Notes: generated by a model not told the origin, from the sequence alone. A stretch of 64,000 nucleotides of DNA from Desulfosporosinus orientis DSM 765 (GCF_000235605.1 NC_016584.1:1042001-1106000); one strand, 5' to 3'. Counted from the stretch's first letter, positions 53,613 to 63,052 are shown. Made by a program: numbers and translations.

Positions 53613-54006
53613 GCGGGCGGACTATGACTAGGTCCAGAGCTACCATAATCAGAGTCGCAATTAGAACGATTGTCAAACCTTTTGAAGAAACGGTTGGTGC
53701 ATAAGAATATGCGGCTGCTGGAAGAGAAGAGAATTGAAGAGGGAAAGATGGAGAATGAGGGAAGGGAAGCTGAGCGGTATAAGGAGAGTTGGGCAAATAG
53801 GGTAGCGGAGGTAACGGCAGTAAAGGTGATGGGATACAATTGGAGGTCTGACGTGGATTACCGAAAGAGGTGAGGAAATAATCGTTGATCCTCGGCGCAT
53901 ATGGTTGTCGGGCTGAATAATATGTGGAAGTTGAGCGGGTGCTGTTTTGTCTAAATAGGCAAGGATTTCTTTGAATTGTAGAGAAACGATTGTATCCGTT
54001 ATTCAT
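53590..54006 (-). CDS. uncharacterised Pro/Ser/Tyr-rich tail-anchored protein
   Basis: 138 aa on the - strand; ATG behind a very strong AAGGGGGGAG. Low-complexity N-terminal part rich in Asn, Tyr, Ser and Pro ('PSPLLPLPPLPYLPNSPYT'), then one C-terminal membrane segment 'GLTIVLIATLIMVALDLVIV' and a short basic tail. No family recognised. The composition is reminiscent of spore-coat or membrane-display proteins, but that is a guess. Confidence 0.6.
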   Translation of the reverse strand: MNNGYNRFSTIQRNPCLFRQNSTRSTSTYYSARQPYAPRINDYFLTSFGNPRQTSNCIPSPLLPLPPLPYLPNSPYTAQLPFPHSPSFPLQFSSLPAAAYSYAPTVSSKGLTIVLIATLIMVALDLVIVRPQKGRITH

Positions 54007-54245
54007 ACCAGTCTCCCCCCTTTCGATGGATTAAGTTCTTTAAGGTTGGTGCGAAGGTTATGTGTAGGGAGGCTTTACATGGTATTATATGCATTTTTTT
54101 ACATTGTGCTACATTTTTCAAGGGTGATTGTCTAGATCTCCGAAAAATTGGGTATAAAAGATTTTATCTTTTTTAATAATCTAGGAATATTTCTGAGGAG
54201 AATGTTTGATGCTAAAGAAAAAAGATTAGATGGGAGTGGACTCGG

Positions 54246-55334
54246 ATGACGGAAAAAAAGAAACAGATGATAACGCTTTTCCGGGTCATAGGAGCCTATA
54301 AAAAATCCATGCTTCTAGGTTTTTTAATAGGTGTTAGTTTAGTGTTGGGCAGCTTTCTCATCAATCAGGTCATTAGCAATGAAAGAATCCCCATAACTCT
54401 GGCTAAAGGAGGGACAGAAACCAGACCAATTCTAAATCCTGATCACATTGAGAATAACCAAAATTCTCAGGAAAAAAAATCAATTCAAATTCCGGAAACT
54501 GTCAAGGAAAAGGATGACATTGAGGTTGAGGAAAGCAATCATACATATAGTGCTATGCAAAAGCGTTTTACAGTACTCATAGTTGGAGTGGATCAAAGAC
54601 CGGGTGAAAAATCCTACAGTAACACAGATACTCTCTTAGTGGCCAGTATTAATACGGAAAATGGTAAGGTGAATCTTCTCTCTATCCCTCGGGACACACA
54701 AGTTAATATTCCAGGCAGGGGTAAAGAAAAAATAAATGCAGCTGCCCGGCTGGGGAAAGGACTTAAAACCACCCAAGCAATAATAGAGCAACTTATCGCT
54801 CAGCCTATTGATGGTTATGTTTTAACCAATTTTGATGGTTTTAAGACAATCATCGATACTTTGGGAGGGATAACTCTTACTGTGGAAAAAAATATGTATT
54901 ATGTCACGGGAGATGCTAAGGATGGAGTCATTAATCTCAAGAAAGGGACTCAACGTTTGAATGGTGCCCAGGCTTTACAATACGCAAGATTTCGTCAAGA
55001 TGCTTTAGCGGATATCTCAAGAACTTCTCGTCAGCAAGCCGTTCTAAAAGCTATGGAGCGTGAATTTTTACAAGTCAAAACCCTATCAAAACTACCGGCC
55101 CTTATTTCTCAAATGACTAAAGCAGTAGAAACTAATCTGTCCTTCAGTCAATTATGGGCTATAGGTAATGTTTTGCTGCGGGTTAATAATCCGGAAGTTG
55201 TTTCTCAGACGCTGCCCGGAAATTTTCTCATTGAAAATGATATAAGCTATTGGAAGGTTGATCCCAAGAAATCAAAGGCCATTGTCAAACGTTTTATAGA
55301 AGAGGGAAAGACAAGTTCAGTATTTTTTCAATAA
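54246..55334 (+). CDS. LytR-CpsA-Psr (LCP) family cell-wall glycopolymer transferase
   Basis: 362 aa; GTG/ATG region behind 'gggagtgg', ATG 54246 used. One N-terminal membrane segment ('SMLLGFLIGVSLVLGSFLIN'), an extracellular linker, then the LCP domain: 'FTVLIVGVDQRPGEKSYSNTDTLLVASINTENGKVNLLSIPRDTQVNIPGRGKEKINAAARLGKG', 'VDTLGGITLTVEKNM' type motif and 'LNGAQALQYARFRQDALADISRTSRQQAVL'. Attaches polymers to peptidoglycan from lipid-linked precursors. The 239-bp gap upstream holds no gene I can support. Confidence 0.92.
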   Translation: MTEKKKQMITLFRVIGAYKKSMLLGFLIGVSLVLGSFLINQVISNERIPITLAKGGTETRPILNPDHIENNQNSQEKKSIQIPETVKEKDDIEVEESNHTYSAMQKRFTVLIVGVDQRPGEKSYSNTDTLLVASINTENGKVNLLSIPRDTQVNIPGRGKEKINAAARLGKGLKTTQAIIEQLIAQPIDGYVLTNFDGFKTIIDTLGGITLTVEKNMYYVTGDAKDGVINLKKGTQRLNGAQALQYARFRQDALADISRTSRQQAVLKAMEREFLQVKTLSKLPALISQMTKAVETNLSFSQLWAIGNVLLRVNNPEVVSQTLPGNFLIENDISYWKVDPKKSKAIVKRFIEEGKTSSVFFQ

Positions 55335-55429
55335 AGGATAGCTTCTCAGCTTCCTCTTGTCATTTCAGATAAAGGGTTATATACTATATAAGATAATTTT
55401 TAGTAGGCGAATTATTTGGAGGGTGGACA

Positions 55430-55771
55430 TTGGATAAGCTGCTTGAGAAGTTAAAGGAATACTTGCATATGGAAACGGAAATTTCTTTTGAGGAGTTTTC
55501 TGAATACTATCGAAGTTTAATTTCGGAATTGAACCAGAAATTTAGCGATCTGGATAATGATGCTCGGATACAAGCTCTTTATATTTGTTCTATTGTCCAG
55601 TCAAATGCGGATGCCAGAGCAAAAGGAAGCAAAAGCAATGCTAAGGCTTTTAAAAAGATGAGCAGCAAATGTGCATTTTGGGCTGATGCCATTAAATACA
55701 ATTTAGGCAAAAGCGGAATGACACCAGAGGAAATTGAAAAAGCAACAGAGGAAATTAATGCTAATATTTAA
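55430..55771 (+). CDS. uncharacterised 113-aa helical protein
   Basis: TTG start at 55430 behind GGAGGGTGG. Helical, charged, soluble ('DKLLEKLKEYLHMETEISFEEFSEYYRSLISELNQKFSDLDNDARIQALYICSIVQSNADARAKGS...'). I do not recognise the family. Its own terminator follows. Located between an LCP gene and a PspC/LiaF-like pair. Confidence 0.75.
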   Translation: MDKLLEKLKEYLHMETEISFEEFSEYYRSLISELNQKFSDLDNDARIQALYICSIVQSNADARAKGSKSNAKAFKKMSSKCAFWADAIKYNLGKSGMTPEEIEKATEEINANI

Positions 55772-55797
55772 ATTGAATCGTTAAAAATAACTGGTTT

Positions 55798-55841
55798 AGG
55801 AGAAATCCGGCTGTAAAAGCTTGAGGATTTCTTCTTTTTTT
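55798..55841 (+). terminator. intrinsic terminator after the 113-aa protein gene
   Basis: GAGAAATCC opposite GGATTTCTTC, then TTTTTTT. Confidence 0.8.
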
Positions 55842-55926
55842 GTAATAAGGATGAAACATTTCTTCGTTATTAAACGTAATTAAGAGTGTGAACCATAATT
55901 AATAGATCATAGGGGGATAAGTTGTT

Positions 55927-56397
55927 ATGCCAGAGAGAGTGTACCGTTCAGTGCAAGATAAGATGATTGGAGGGGTTTGTGGGGGACTTGCCGATTACTT
56001 TCGTGTCGATGTTACCTTAGTGCGCCTGATTGCTTTAGTCGCTTTGTTTGCGGGAGGAGTTGGCTTTTTAGCCTATTTGGCAGCATGGGTGATTATTCCT
56101 GTCAACCCTGCAGAACAGAAAGGGTATACCGGGAGTTATAAATCTGAGGTTGGGGAGATTTCTCTTTCTAAAGAAGAGGTGCCTGATCTTGAAGGGAATG
56201 TTAAGAATTTTGACCGGTACGAGAATCATGAAAATCACGAGAATCGCTCTAAAATTGCCGGCTTGATTTTAGTAGTTTTAGGTGTGGTCTTTTTACTTGA
56301 ACGCTTTTTCCCGCGTTGGTTTGATATGAGTAAAATGTGGCCTGTCATTCTCATTTTTATAGGGCTCATCATTATTGTACGGGGGGGCAGGAAATGA
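55927..56397 (+). CDS. PspC domain membrane protein
   Basis: 156 aa, ATG 55927 behind TAGGGGGA. PspC domain 'RVYRSVQDKMIGGVCGGLADYFRVDVTLVRLIALVALFAGGVGFLAYLAAWVIIPV' at the N-terminus, an acidic linker, then two hydrophobic segments ('AGLILVVLGVVFLLERF' and 'MWPVILIFIGLIIIVRGG') as in DUF5668/LiaI-like proteins. Overlaps the next gene (ATGA). Probable envelope-stress sensor. Confidence 0.87.
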   Translation: MPERVYRSVQDKMIGGVCGGLADYFRVDVTLVRLIALVALFAGGVGFLAYLAAWVIIPVNPAEQKGYTGSYKSEVGEISLSKEEVPDLEGNVKNFDRYENHENHENRSKIAGLILVVLGVVFLLERFFPRWFDMSKMWPVILIFIGLIIIVRGGRK

Positions 56398-57359
56398 AAA
56401 GAGTCTTTGATAATGTAAGTCGAGGACTGCTTCTGATTACCATTGGGATTATCTTCTTCCTTCTCAACTATGGATACTTGTCTTGGGGTTTTTGGGCTCA
56501 TGTTATTGATTTATGGCCATTAATTTTAATTTTGGCGGGTATTGGATTATTATTTAATCGACGTATTCCCTTCAGCGCTATATTGCTGATTTTTATCTTA
56601 AGTATGGTTGGATATTCTTTAGTTGTAGGCGATAACTCCATGCCTGATCAGATGTTAAACAAACTTCAAAGCAACGTCAGTGAGAGTGGAACTTTTGATG
56701 TTTCTTTACCTCCGGATGTAAAAAAGGCAAAAGTAGAGCTTGAGCTAGGAGGAACTCAAGTGCAAGTGAAGACTTTAAACACTGAAAGTAATCCAGGTAA
56801 AGTTCAGCTAATGACTGGGACTTACCGAGGGGAAAGCGGGAGTTCAGCTTCAGACACTCATAAATCCCCTGTTGAGGTCATGCATTCAGGAGATACCATT
56901 ACGGCCAAGCTCTCTTCCGCTTCAACGGCAGGTAATGGCCCGCGCAGTATAAAAGAGCTGTCCCTCAACCTTTCCCCTGAAGTGCGTTATGATCTGAACG
57001 TTGAGGCAGGAGCTATTAATGGAAAAATAGATCTCAGCCAGCTTTTGGTAGAGCAGTTCAAAATTAGTACGGGAGCGAGTGATTTTGAACTGGAATTTGG
57101 TGATACCGGTTTAACCACCGAAGGAAAAATTGACAGCGGGGCTTCTAAAGTAGTTTTAGTGGTCCCTGAAAATGTTGGCTTAAAAATCCGTTTTAGTGGG
57201 GTTGCCAGTAATACAAATTTTATGGGCTCAGGTTTACTGTTAGAGGATAAAAACTGGTTAAGTCCAAACTTTGCTCAGGCAAAGAGTAAAGTTGATCTTG
57301 AGATTTCTACAGCTGCCGGATCCCTACAACTGAAACGGCCAAAAGTAATGATTCGGTGA
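56394..57359 (+). CDS. LiaF-like / toast-rack domain membrane protein
   Basis: 321 aa; ATG 56394 overlaps the PspC gene by four bases behind GGGGGGGCAGG. Three membrane segments in the first 85 residues ('GLLLITIGIIFFLLNYGYLSWGFW', 'LWPLILILAGIGLLF', 'AILLIFILSMVGYSLVV') then a beta-rich extracellular or cytoplasmic 'toast-rack' region. No LiaRS two-component genes are nearby; regulation by another system is possible. Confidence 0.8.
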   Translation: MKRVFDNVSRGLLLITIGIIFFLLNYGYLSWGFWAHVIDLWPLILILAGIGLLFNRRIPFSAILLIFILSMVGYSLVVGDNSMPDQMLNKLQSNVSESGTFDVSLPPDVKKAKVELELGGTQVQVKTLNTESNPGKVQLMTGTYRGESGSSASDTHKSPVEVMHSGDTITAKLSSASTAGNGPRSIKELSLNLSPEVRYDLNVEAGAINGKIDLSQLLVEQFKISTGASDFELEFGDTGLTTEGKIDSGASKVVLVVPENVGLKIRFSGVASNTNFMGSGLLLEDKNWLSPNFAQAKSKVDLEISTAAGSLQLKRPKVMIR

Positions 57360-57411
57360 TGTTAAAATATGGGAAAATGTCCATACTATTAGGTGAGCAG
57401 GGACATTGAAG

Positions 57412-57441
57412 TTGATGTGAATAGCCTAAAGATGGTATAAT
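57412..57441 (+). promoter_or_regulatory. sigma-A-type promoter for the DHH-CBS-nucleotidyltransferase gene
   Basis: TTGATG (57412-57417), 18-bp spacer, TATAAT (57436-57441), about 40 bp ahead of the start codon. Confidence 0.5.
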
Positions 57442-57481
57442 TTAAAAATAATCCTTTAGGATAGGAGATTGAGGATGTAGA

Positions 57482-60031
57482 ATGGATATCATTTTGGCTC
57501 ATCGCCAAATAGATTTTGATGCGTTAGCTTCTATGGTAGCGGCCCAAAAAATTTATCCCAACAGTGTTTTAGTCATGGACGGGAAACCTAATGCATTTGT
57601 ACAAGACTTCTTGGCTTTATCCAGGGATCTGCTAAGGTTTTACAGGGCTCAAGATATTAATATGGATGAGGTTACCAGAGTAATTTTAGTAGATACCCAT
57701 GACCTGCATAGGGCAGGAGTTCTGGGGGACAAAGTAGCAAAGCATCCTGATGTTGAGATAGAGATTTATGACCACCATCCTTATGCTGGTGAGCTTAAGC
57801 AAGGAATGGCCATTGAACCTGTTGGAGCGTGTGCTACTCTTCTTGTCGAAAAGTTGGCCGGATTGGGGATACCTTTAAGCGGTTTTGAAGCAACCTTAAT
57901 TGCCATCGGAATCTATGATGATACGGGGAGTTTATTATTTGATAATACCACAGTACGTGATGTTCACGCTGTGGCTTATTTATTAGAACAGGGAGCAAAT
58001 TTAGGAGTTATTGCCAAAAATTTACGTCGTCCCCTTGCGGAAGAACAAAAGGAGCTTTTACAGGAACTCTTAGATCAAGGGCAGACAGAATTTTTTGATG
58101 GATTACCGGTCTATATTTCATTTGCGGAGACAAAGGACTATGTTGGCGGCCTGGCTTTATTAGCTCATCGGGTAGGGGAATTGGAAGGTGCCGACACTTG
58201 GTTTTTATTGGTCAAGATGGAGAATAGAGTGTACATAGTAGGACGCTCTAGGGGGAGAGGCTTGCCCATCAATGGAATAGTTCAGATGTTTGGTGGTGCC
58301 GGGCATGAGAGAGCGGCTTCAGCCACGATTAAAGATGCTGAGCTCTCCGATATTTTGAAGAAACTGCGTTCTGCCATTCAAAGTCATGCTAAACGTCCGC
58401 ATCTCGTCAGAGACATTATGAGTTTTCCAGTCAAAACGGTGACACCTGAGACTCGTTTAGGTGACGTGGAACAAATTTTACTGCGTTACGGTCATACCGG
58501 AGTTCCGGTTACGGAAGGCCATAATTTAGTAGGTATCATTTCCAGGCGGGATGTAGATAAGGCAATCAAACATGGGCTTAAGCATGCTCCTGTTAAAGGC
58601 TTTATGGCTGCAAAAGTGGCTACCGTCGATGCCGATGCGCCTTGGGATGAAGTCCAGCGGTTAATGGTTCAGCATGACATTGGCCGGCTGCCTGTGGTTG
58701 AGGACGGCAATCTGGTTGGCATTGTCTCCAGATCCGACGTTTTGCGTTTAGTTCATGGAGGATCTGTTCCTATTGAAACTCAACTTGTACGTGAACGAAG
58801 TGCGGCTATTCGACAGGATATCCTGGACTTAATCGCACATTTGCCGGAAGAGGTTCAGAAGGTTCTTGAGGCCGTGAGAGATACCGCAGAGGAAGAACAA
58901 TGTTCGGTTTATGTTGTTGGCGGGTTTGTTCGTGATTTATTGCTTTCCGTACCTACTCAGGATTTAGATTTTGTTGTTGAAGGCAGCGGAGGGCAATTTG
59001 CCCAGGCCTTAATGAAGCGGATGCCTAATGGTAAGCTGACTCAGCATATAACTTTTGGAACTGCTCAAATTATTTTTCCGGATGGAAGTCATTTGGATAT
59101 AGCGAGTACGCGTTGGGAACATTATTCTTTTCCCGGGGCACTTCCTCAGGTTGAAGAGTCTTGTTTGCGGGATGATTTGTTTCGGCGGGACTTTACCATC
59201 AATTCAATGGCAATTTGTCTTAATACAGATCGCTTTGGTGAGTTAGTGGACTATTATGGCGGCAAGCAGGATCTGCAGCAAGGTAAAATCCGCTTTTTGC
59301 ACAATATAAGCTTCATTGACGACCCTACTCGTATGATAAGGGCCATACGGTTTGCCGAACGCTATTATTTTAGTTTTGCTAAAGAAACTCTCGATGCTTT
59401 ATATACAGCTATTGAGACAGGCGTGCTTGGGAAGCTTAGTGTCGAACGGTTCAGCGAAGAAATGCTGCTCATTTTGAAAGAAAACAATTATTTGGCCATG
59501 GGTCAGACTTTGGTTAAGTGCGGTTTGCTTAACGCCTGGTTTGGCAAAGAATTAGCTTGGAATTTTAACTTAGATGATGCTGAGGAAAGTGTGAATTGGT
59601 CCCTAAATATACGCTGGCTGAGTTCTGTTTCCCGCATGGACTCCGCCGAAATTGAGAGTTTGCTGGAAAGAGTATGCCTGAATAAATCTCTCAGGGATGA
59701 AACCATTCATTATATTCACCTGCGGGAATCTTTGAAGGAATCCTTAAGTTTATCGGAAATGGATCGCTTGCTGACTAAAGCTCCTAAGGAAGTTGTGTTT
59801 GTTTTGGCTCGGGACGAGAGCTATAAACATAAAATTTCGGAATGCCTTAAGGCCGCTCAAAGGATCAATATGTCTCTTGACGGCAAAGCTCTCATTAAAA
59901 TGGGAGTAAAGCAAGGTCCGGAAATTGGCAAGATACTGGATCGGGTACGAATGGCTTGGCTTGAGGGCAAGATCAGTACCACAGAAGAAGAGCAGTTAAT
60001 GGCTCGGAAGTGGGTTAAGGCCCAACGTTAA
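57482..60031 (+). CDS. DHH phosphoesterase - CBS - tRNA nucleotidyltransferase fusion
   Basis: 849 aa. N-terminal DHH/DHHA1 phosphoesterase (about 1-300; 'DTHDLHR', 'DHHP', 'YDDTGSL'), a CBS pair (about 307-430; 'VRDIMSFPVKTVTPETRL', 'VKGFMAAKVATVDADAPW'), then a class II nucleotidyltransferase (from about 477: 'VYVVGGFVRDLLLSVPTQDLDFVVEG', 'RRDFTINSMAI', 'DDPTRMIRAIRFAERY'). Long-type enzymes of this layout in early-branching bacteria and Clostridia are usually A-adding or CCA-adding enzymes; the DHH part may act on RNA or nucleotides. Substrate specificity cannot be read by eye. Confidence 0.9.
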   Translation: MDIILAHRQIDFDALASMVAAQKIYPNSVLVMDGKPNAFVQDFLALSRDLLRFYRAQDINMDEVTRVILVDTHDLHRAGVLGDKVAKHPDVEIEIYDHHPYAGELKQGMAIEPVGACATLLVEKLAGLGIPLSGFEATLIAIGIYDDTGSLLFDNTTVRDVHAVAYLLEQGANLGVIAKNLRRPLAEEQKELLQELLDQGQTEFFDGLPVYISFAETKDYVGGLALLAHRVGELEGADTWFLLVKMENRVYIVGRSRGRGLPINGIVQMFGGAGHERAASATIKDAELSDILKKLRSAIQSHAKRPHLVRDIMSFPVKTVTPETRLGDVEQILLRYGHTGVPVTEGHNLVGIISRRDVDKAIKHGLKHAPVKGFMAAKVATVDADAPWDEVQRLMVQHDIGRLPVVEDGNLVGIVSRSDVLRLVHGGSVPIETQLVRERSAAIRQDILDLIAHLPEEVQKVLEAVRDTAEEEQCSVYVVGGFVRDLLLSVPTQDLDFVVEGSGGQFAQALMKRMPNGKLTQHITFGTAQIIFPDGSHLDIASTRWEHYSFPGALPQVEESCLRDDLFRRDFTINSMAICLNTDRFGELVDYYGGKQDLQQGKIRFLHNISFIDDPTRMIRAIRFAERYYFSFAKETLDALYTAIETGVLGKLSVERFSEEMLLILKENNYLAMGQTLVKCGLLNAWFGKELAWNFNLDDAEESVNWSLNIRWLSSVSRMDSAEIESLLERVCLNKSLRDETIHYIHLRESLKESLSLSEMDRLLTKAPKEVVFVLARDESYKHKISECLKAAQRINMSLDGKALIKMGVKQGPEIGKILDRVRMAWLEGKISTTEEEQLMARKWVKAQR

Positions 60032-60044
60032 AGGAGGTAAAGGT

Positions 60045-60695
60045 TTGTTCGATTTTAATTTACCGGCCATCATTGCTAATGTTCCCGCTTTGATGATTGG
60101 GTTTGCCTTTCATGAGTTTGCTCATGCTTGGGTCGCTGATCGATTAGGAGACCCTACACCGCGGAGTCAGGGGCGTTTGACCCTAAATCCTTTCGTACAT
60201 TTAGATCTTTTCGGAACACTCATGGCCCTTTTATATAGATTTGGGTGGGCTAAACCTGTAATGACCAATCCCCTTTATTACCGGGGAGATAAGCGGCGAG
60301 GACAAATCATGGTTTCTCTGGCAGGTTCCATTATGAATTTTCTAGTTGCCTTTGTGGTGATGTTTATTTGGTTTGTGACTATGCTTGGCTTTGAAAGTTC
60401 ACAGTGGACGGAGATTCTATCCCGTGTATTTCAGGCAACGATTCTTATGAATTTGGGGTTGGGAATTTTTAATTTACTGCCTATTCCGCCCCTTGACGGT
60501 TTTGGCGTACTGAGCGGGTTATTGCCTGGGCGATATGCTCCTCAGCTAAAGCTCATGGAGCAATATGGGCTGATTATTCTGGTTTTGCTTCTCTTTACCG
60601 ATATTGTTAATATAGTCCTTTATCCGACAATGAGTAATATTTTCGATGCTTATCAAAAAATTATTACCCTGATATTGACCCCATTTTTAGGGTGA
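60045..60695 (+). CDS. site-2 protease family membrane metallopeptidase (M50)
   Basis: 216 aa from TTG 60045 behind AAGGAGG. Zinc-binding HEFAH in 'FAFHEFAHAWVADRLGD' (about 23-27) and third ligand region 'NLGLGIFNLLPIPPLDGFGVLSGLL' with Asp. Several membrane segments. Homologues sit next to trpS-scpAB in many Clostridia. The substrate is unknown; a regulated intramembrane protease role is possible. Confidence 0.92.
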   Translation: MFDFNLPAIIANVPALMIGFAFHEFAHAWVADRLGDPTPRSQGRLTLNPFVHLDLFGTLMALLYRFGWAKPVMTNPLYYRGDKRRGQIMVSLAGSIMNFLVAFVVMFIWFVTMLGFESSQWTEILSRVFQATILMNLGLGIFNLLPIPPLDGFGVLSGLLPGRYAPQLKLMEQYGLIILVLLLFTDIVNIVLYPTMSNIFDAYQKIITLILTPFLG

Positions 60696-60752
60696 GATTA
60701 GGAGATAATGACTATAACGATGAGTGCCTAATAATAACAGAGGGGTGTTAAT

Positions 60753-61727
60753 ATGAAGGGAAAAATATTTAGCGGCATGCGTCCGACAGGAGCATTGCAT
60801 ATAGGGCATTTGAGTGTGATTCAAAATTGGGTAGCATTGCAGGATGATTATGAGAGTTATTTCTCCATTGTTGATTTACATGCTTTAACGACGGGGTATG
60901 AAGATAAGCTGGATTTCCATAGTCTGAGGAGAGAAATCGCTCTGGATTGGCTCAGTGTAGGTATTGATCCTCAAAAAAGCGCGATTTTTCTGCAGTCGGA
61001 TATTAAGGAACATGCCGAGCTCCATCTGCTGTTTTCCATGTTCACACCATTGTCTTGGCTGGAACGTGTGCCTACCTACAAGGATCAAATTCAACAGTTA
61101 AGTCAACAGGGCAAAGAGCTTGGCACCTATGGATTCTTAGGCTATCCTCTTTTGATGGCTGCCGATATTTTAGTTTATAAAGCTGATGTTGTACCTGTAG
61201 GGGAGGATCAAATTCCCCATGTTGAACTTTGTCGGGAAATCGCCCGGCGCTTTAACCACCTTTACGGAGAAGTTTTCCCGGAACCTAAAGCTCTGATTGG
61301 AAAGGTACCCCTATTGCCGGGAGTGGATGGAAGGAAAATGAGCAAGAGTTATCATAACGCCATCTCGCTGACAGCTTCTTCGAAAGAAATTAAAACCCGG
61401 GTTCAACAAATGGTTACCGATCCGGCACGCTTGAGAAAGGATGACCCAGGTCACCCTGAAGTTTGTGTTGTTTATAAATTTCACCAAATATACACTCCTG
61501 AGGTTGCTGAGGTTGAAGAAAAATGCCGTGGAGGAAAAATCGGCTGTGTTGCCTGTAAACGGCATTTAGCTGAGACCTTAGAGAAGTTGATCAGCCCATT
61601 TAGGGAAAGACGCGCTTATTGGGAGGAGCCTGGACGGGTGGAAAAGGTTTTAGAAGAAGGTGCTGAGCGAGCGAGGATAACGACCTCTGATACTATGAAA
61701 GAAGTCCGAAGTGTCATGGGGCTGTAA
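60753..61727 (+). CDS. trpS: tryptophanyl-tRNA synthetase
   Basis: 324 aa. HIGH motif in 'MRPTGALHIGHLSVIQNW' and KMSKS in 'PGVDGRKMSKSYHNAI' (about residue 195). Class I synthetase of normal length. No T-box leader is visible in the 57-bp gap upstream. Its stop abuts scpA. Confidence 0.96.
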   Translation: MKGKIFSGMRPTGALHIGHLSVIQNWVALQDDYESYFSIVDLHALTTGYEDKLDFHSLRREIALDWLSVGIDPQKSAIFLQSDIKEHAELHLLFSMFTPLSWLERVPTYKDQIQQLSQQGKELGTYGFLGYPLLMAADILVYKADVVPVGEDQIPHVELCREIARRFNHLYGEVFPEPKALIGKVPLLPGVDGRKMSKSYHNAISLTASSKEIKTRVQQMVTDPARLRKDDPGHPEVCVVYKFHQIYTPEVAEVEEKCRGGKIGCVACKRHLAETLEKLISPFRERRAYWEEPGRVEKVLEEGAERARITTSDTMKEVRSVMGL

Positions 61728-62498
61728 ATGGTACGCGAAAACAATATTAGCCCTCAGGTTGAACTTCCGGCTTACCAGGGCCCCCTTGACTTGCTGTTAA
61801 CCTTAATTCAACAAGAAAAAGTGGACATCTATGATATTCCTATTGCGCGTATTGCTGATCAGTTTGTCGAAGTACTGAGGCAAATGGAGTCCATGGATAT
61901 GGAAATTACTTCTGAATTCTTAGTTCTTGCAGCCCAGCTGCTCTATATGAAGTCAAGGGAGCTATTGCCCAAGCCTCCCAAAAGTGAAGAAAGTCCTGCT
62001 GAGGAAGAAGATTTACGTCAAGAATTAGTGGAACGTTTGGTTGCTTATCGTGCTTTCAAACAAGCAGCTAAAGTATTGGAAGGTTTAGAAACATCCTCTG
62101 GGCGGTCTTATTTTCGTGAGGTCAACCTTGAGGAGCTGTTAAGGGATGCCAAACCAGAAGATCCCCTAAAGGGGATAACTTTTGACAATCTTTGGCAGGC
62201 TTTTTGTCAAGTTATTGAACGTGCCGAAAAAGGGGAAGACATTCGATATGTTGAACCCGATGAAATAGGGATTGAAATAATGCTGGCAGATGTTTTGCGC
62301 CGTGTTCTGCTGCATCCTAAGGGGATTCGTTTTAACCAGCTTATAAGAATTGGATCGCGCATGGAATTGATTGTCTCTTTTCTGTCACTGCTGGAATTAT
62401 TAAAATCCGGAAAGGTTCGGGCTGAACAAGTAACCCTTCTAAGTGATATAATGATATATCCAACCCCAAAAGCCTGGGAATTTACCGTAGAGGAGTAG
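61728..62498 (+). CDS. scpA: segregation and condensation protein A
   Basis: 256 aa; ATG 61728 directly after the trpS stop. Kleisin: 'VELPAYQGPLDLLLTLIQQEKVDIYDIPIARIADQFVEVL' at the N-terminus, and a C-terminal winged helix ('RRVLLHPKGIRFNQLIRIGSRMELIVSFLSLLELLKSGKVRAEQ'). Bridges SMC heads with ScpB in chromosome condensation. Confidence 0.95.
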   Translation: MVRENNISPQVELPAYQGPLDLLLTLIQQEKVDIYDIPIARIADQFVEVLRQMESMDMEITSEFLVLAAQLLYMKSRELLPKPPKSEESPAEEEDLRQELVERLVAYRAFKQAAKVLEGLETSSGRSYFREVNLEELLRDAKPEDPLKGITFDNLWQAFCQVIERAEKGEDIRYVEPDEIGIEIMLADVLRRVLLHPKGIRFNQLIRIGSRMELIVSFLSLLELLKSGKVRAEQVTLLSDIMIYPTPKAWEFTVEE

Positions 62499-62503
62499 AT
62501 GGA

Positions 62504-63052
62504 ATGCTGTTTAGGGAACCGGAAACAGCTGCCTTAGAGGCCCTTTTATTTGTCGCAAAAGAACCCCTGACTCCCGAATTCCTAGGGGAAATTCTGGAAT
62601 TAGACTCAGGTAAGGTTGAAGAGCTTCTTTATGAACTACGTACTCGGTATACTGCCGATTCCAGCGGGCTTGATTTGATAGAAGTTAACGGCGGCTATAA
62701 ATTAGGTACTAAGCCCCAAGTGGCCCGCTATATTGAAATTTTATATAAGCAGCCCGCTCAAGCACTTTCCAATGCGGCTCTTGAAGTACTTTCCATTATC
62801 GCCTACAAACAACCTGTCACAAGGGGAGAAGTAGACTTTATTCGAGGAGTTCAATCGGATCGCGCATTAGCCACCTTAGTGGAAAAGGGCCTTGTGAAGG
62901 ATGTGGGCCGCAAAGAGGGACCTGGGCGACCCATATTATATGCGACAACAGAACAATTCCTTCTCCATTTTGGTTTGCGTTCTTTAGAGGATATGCCGGA
63001 TCTGGATATAGAGTCACTTAGCGAGGAACAAGTGGCTAGTACTCAAGAGTAA
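62504..63052 (+). CDS. scpB: segregation and condensation protein B
   Basis: 182 aa. 'AALEALLFVAKEPLTPEFLGEILEL', 'LDLIEVNGGYKLGTKPQVARYIEILY' and 'LSNAALEVLSIIAYKQPVTRGEVDFIRGVQSDRALATLVEKGLVKDVGRKEGPGRPILYATTEQFLLHFGL' are typical double winged-helix ScpB motifs. Starts 5 bp after scpA; a terminator follows. Confidence 0.95.
   Translation: MLFREPETAALEALLFVAKEPLTPEFLGEILELDSGKVEELLYELRTRYTADSSGLDLIEVNGGYKLGTKPQVARYIEILYKQPAQALSNAALEVLSIIAYKQPVTRGEVDFIRGVQSDRALATLVEKGLVKDVGRKEGPGRPILYATTEQFLLHFGLRSLEDMPDLDIESLSEEQVASTQE

Noticed and set aside
60696-60752. T-box riboswitch in front of trpS
   Set aside because: Only 57 bp separate it from the previous gene; no T-box sequence or specifier stem fits.
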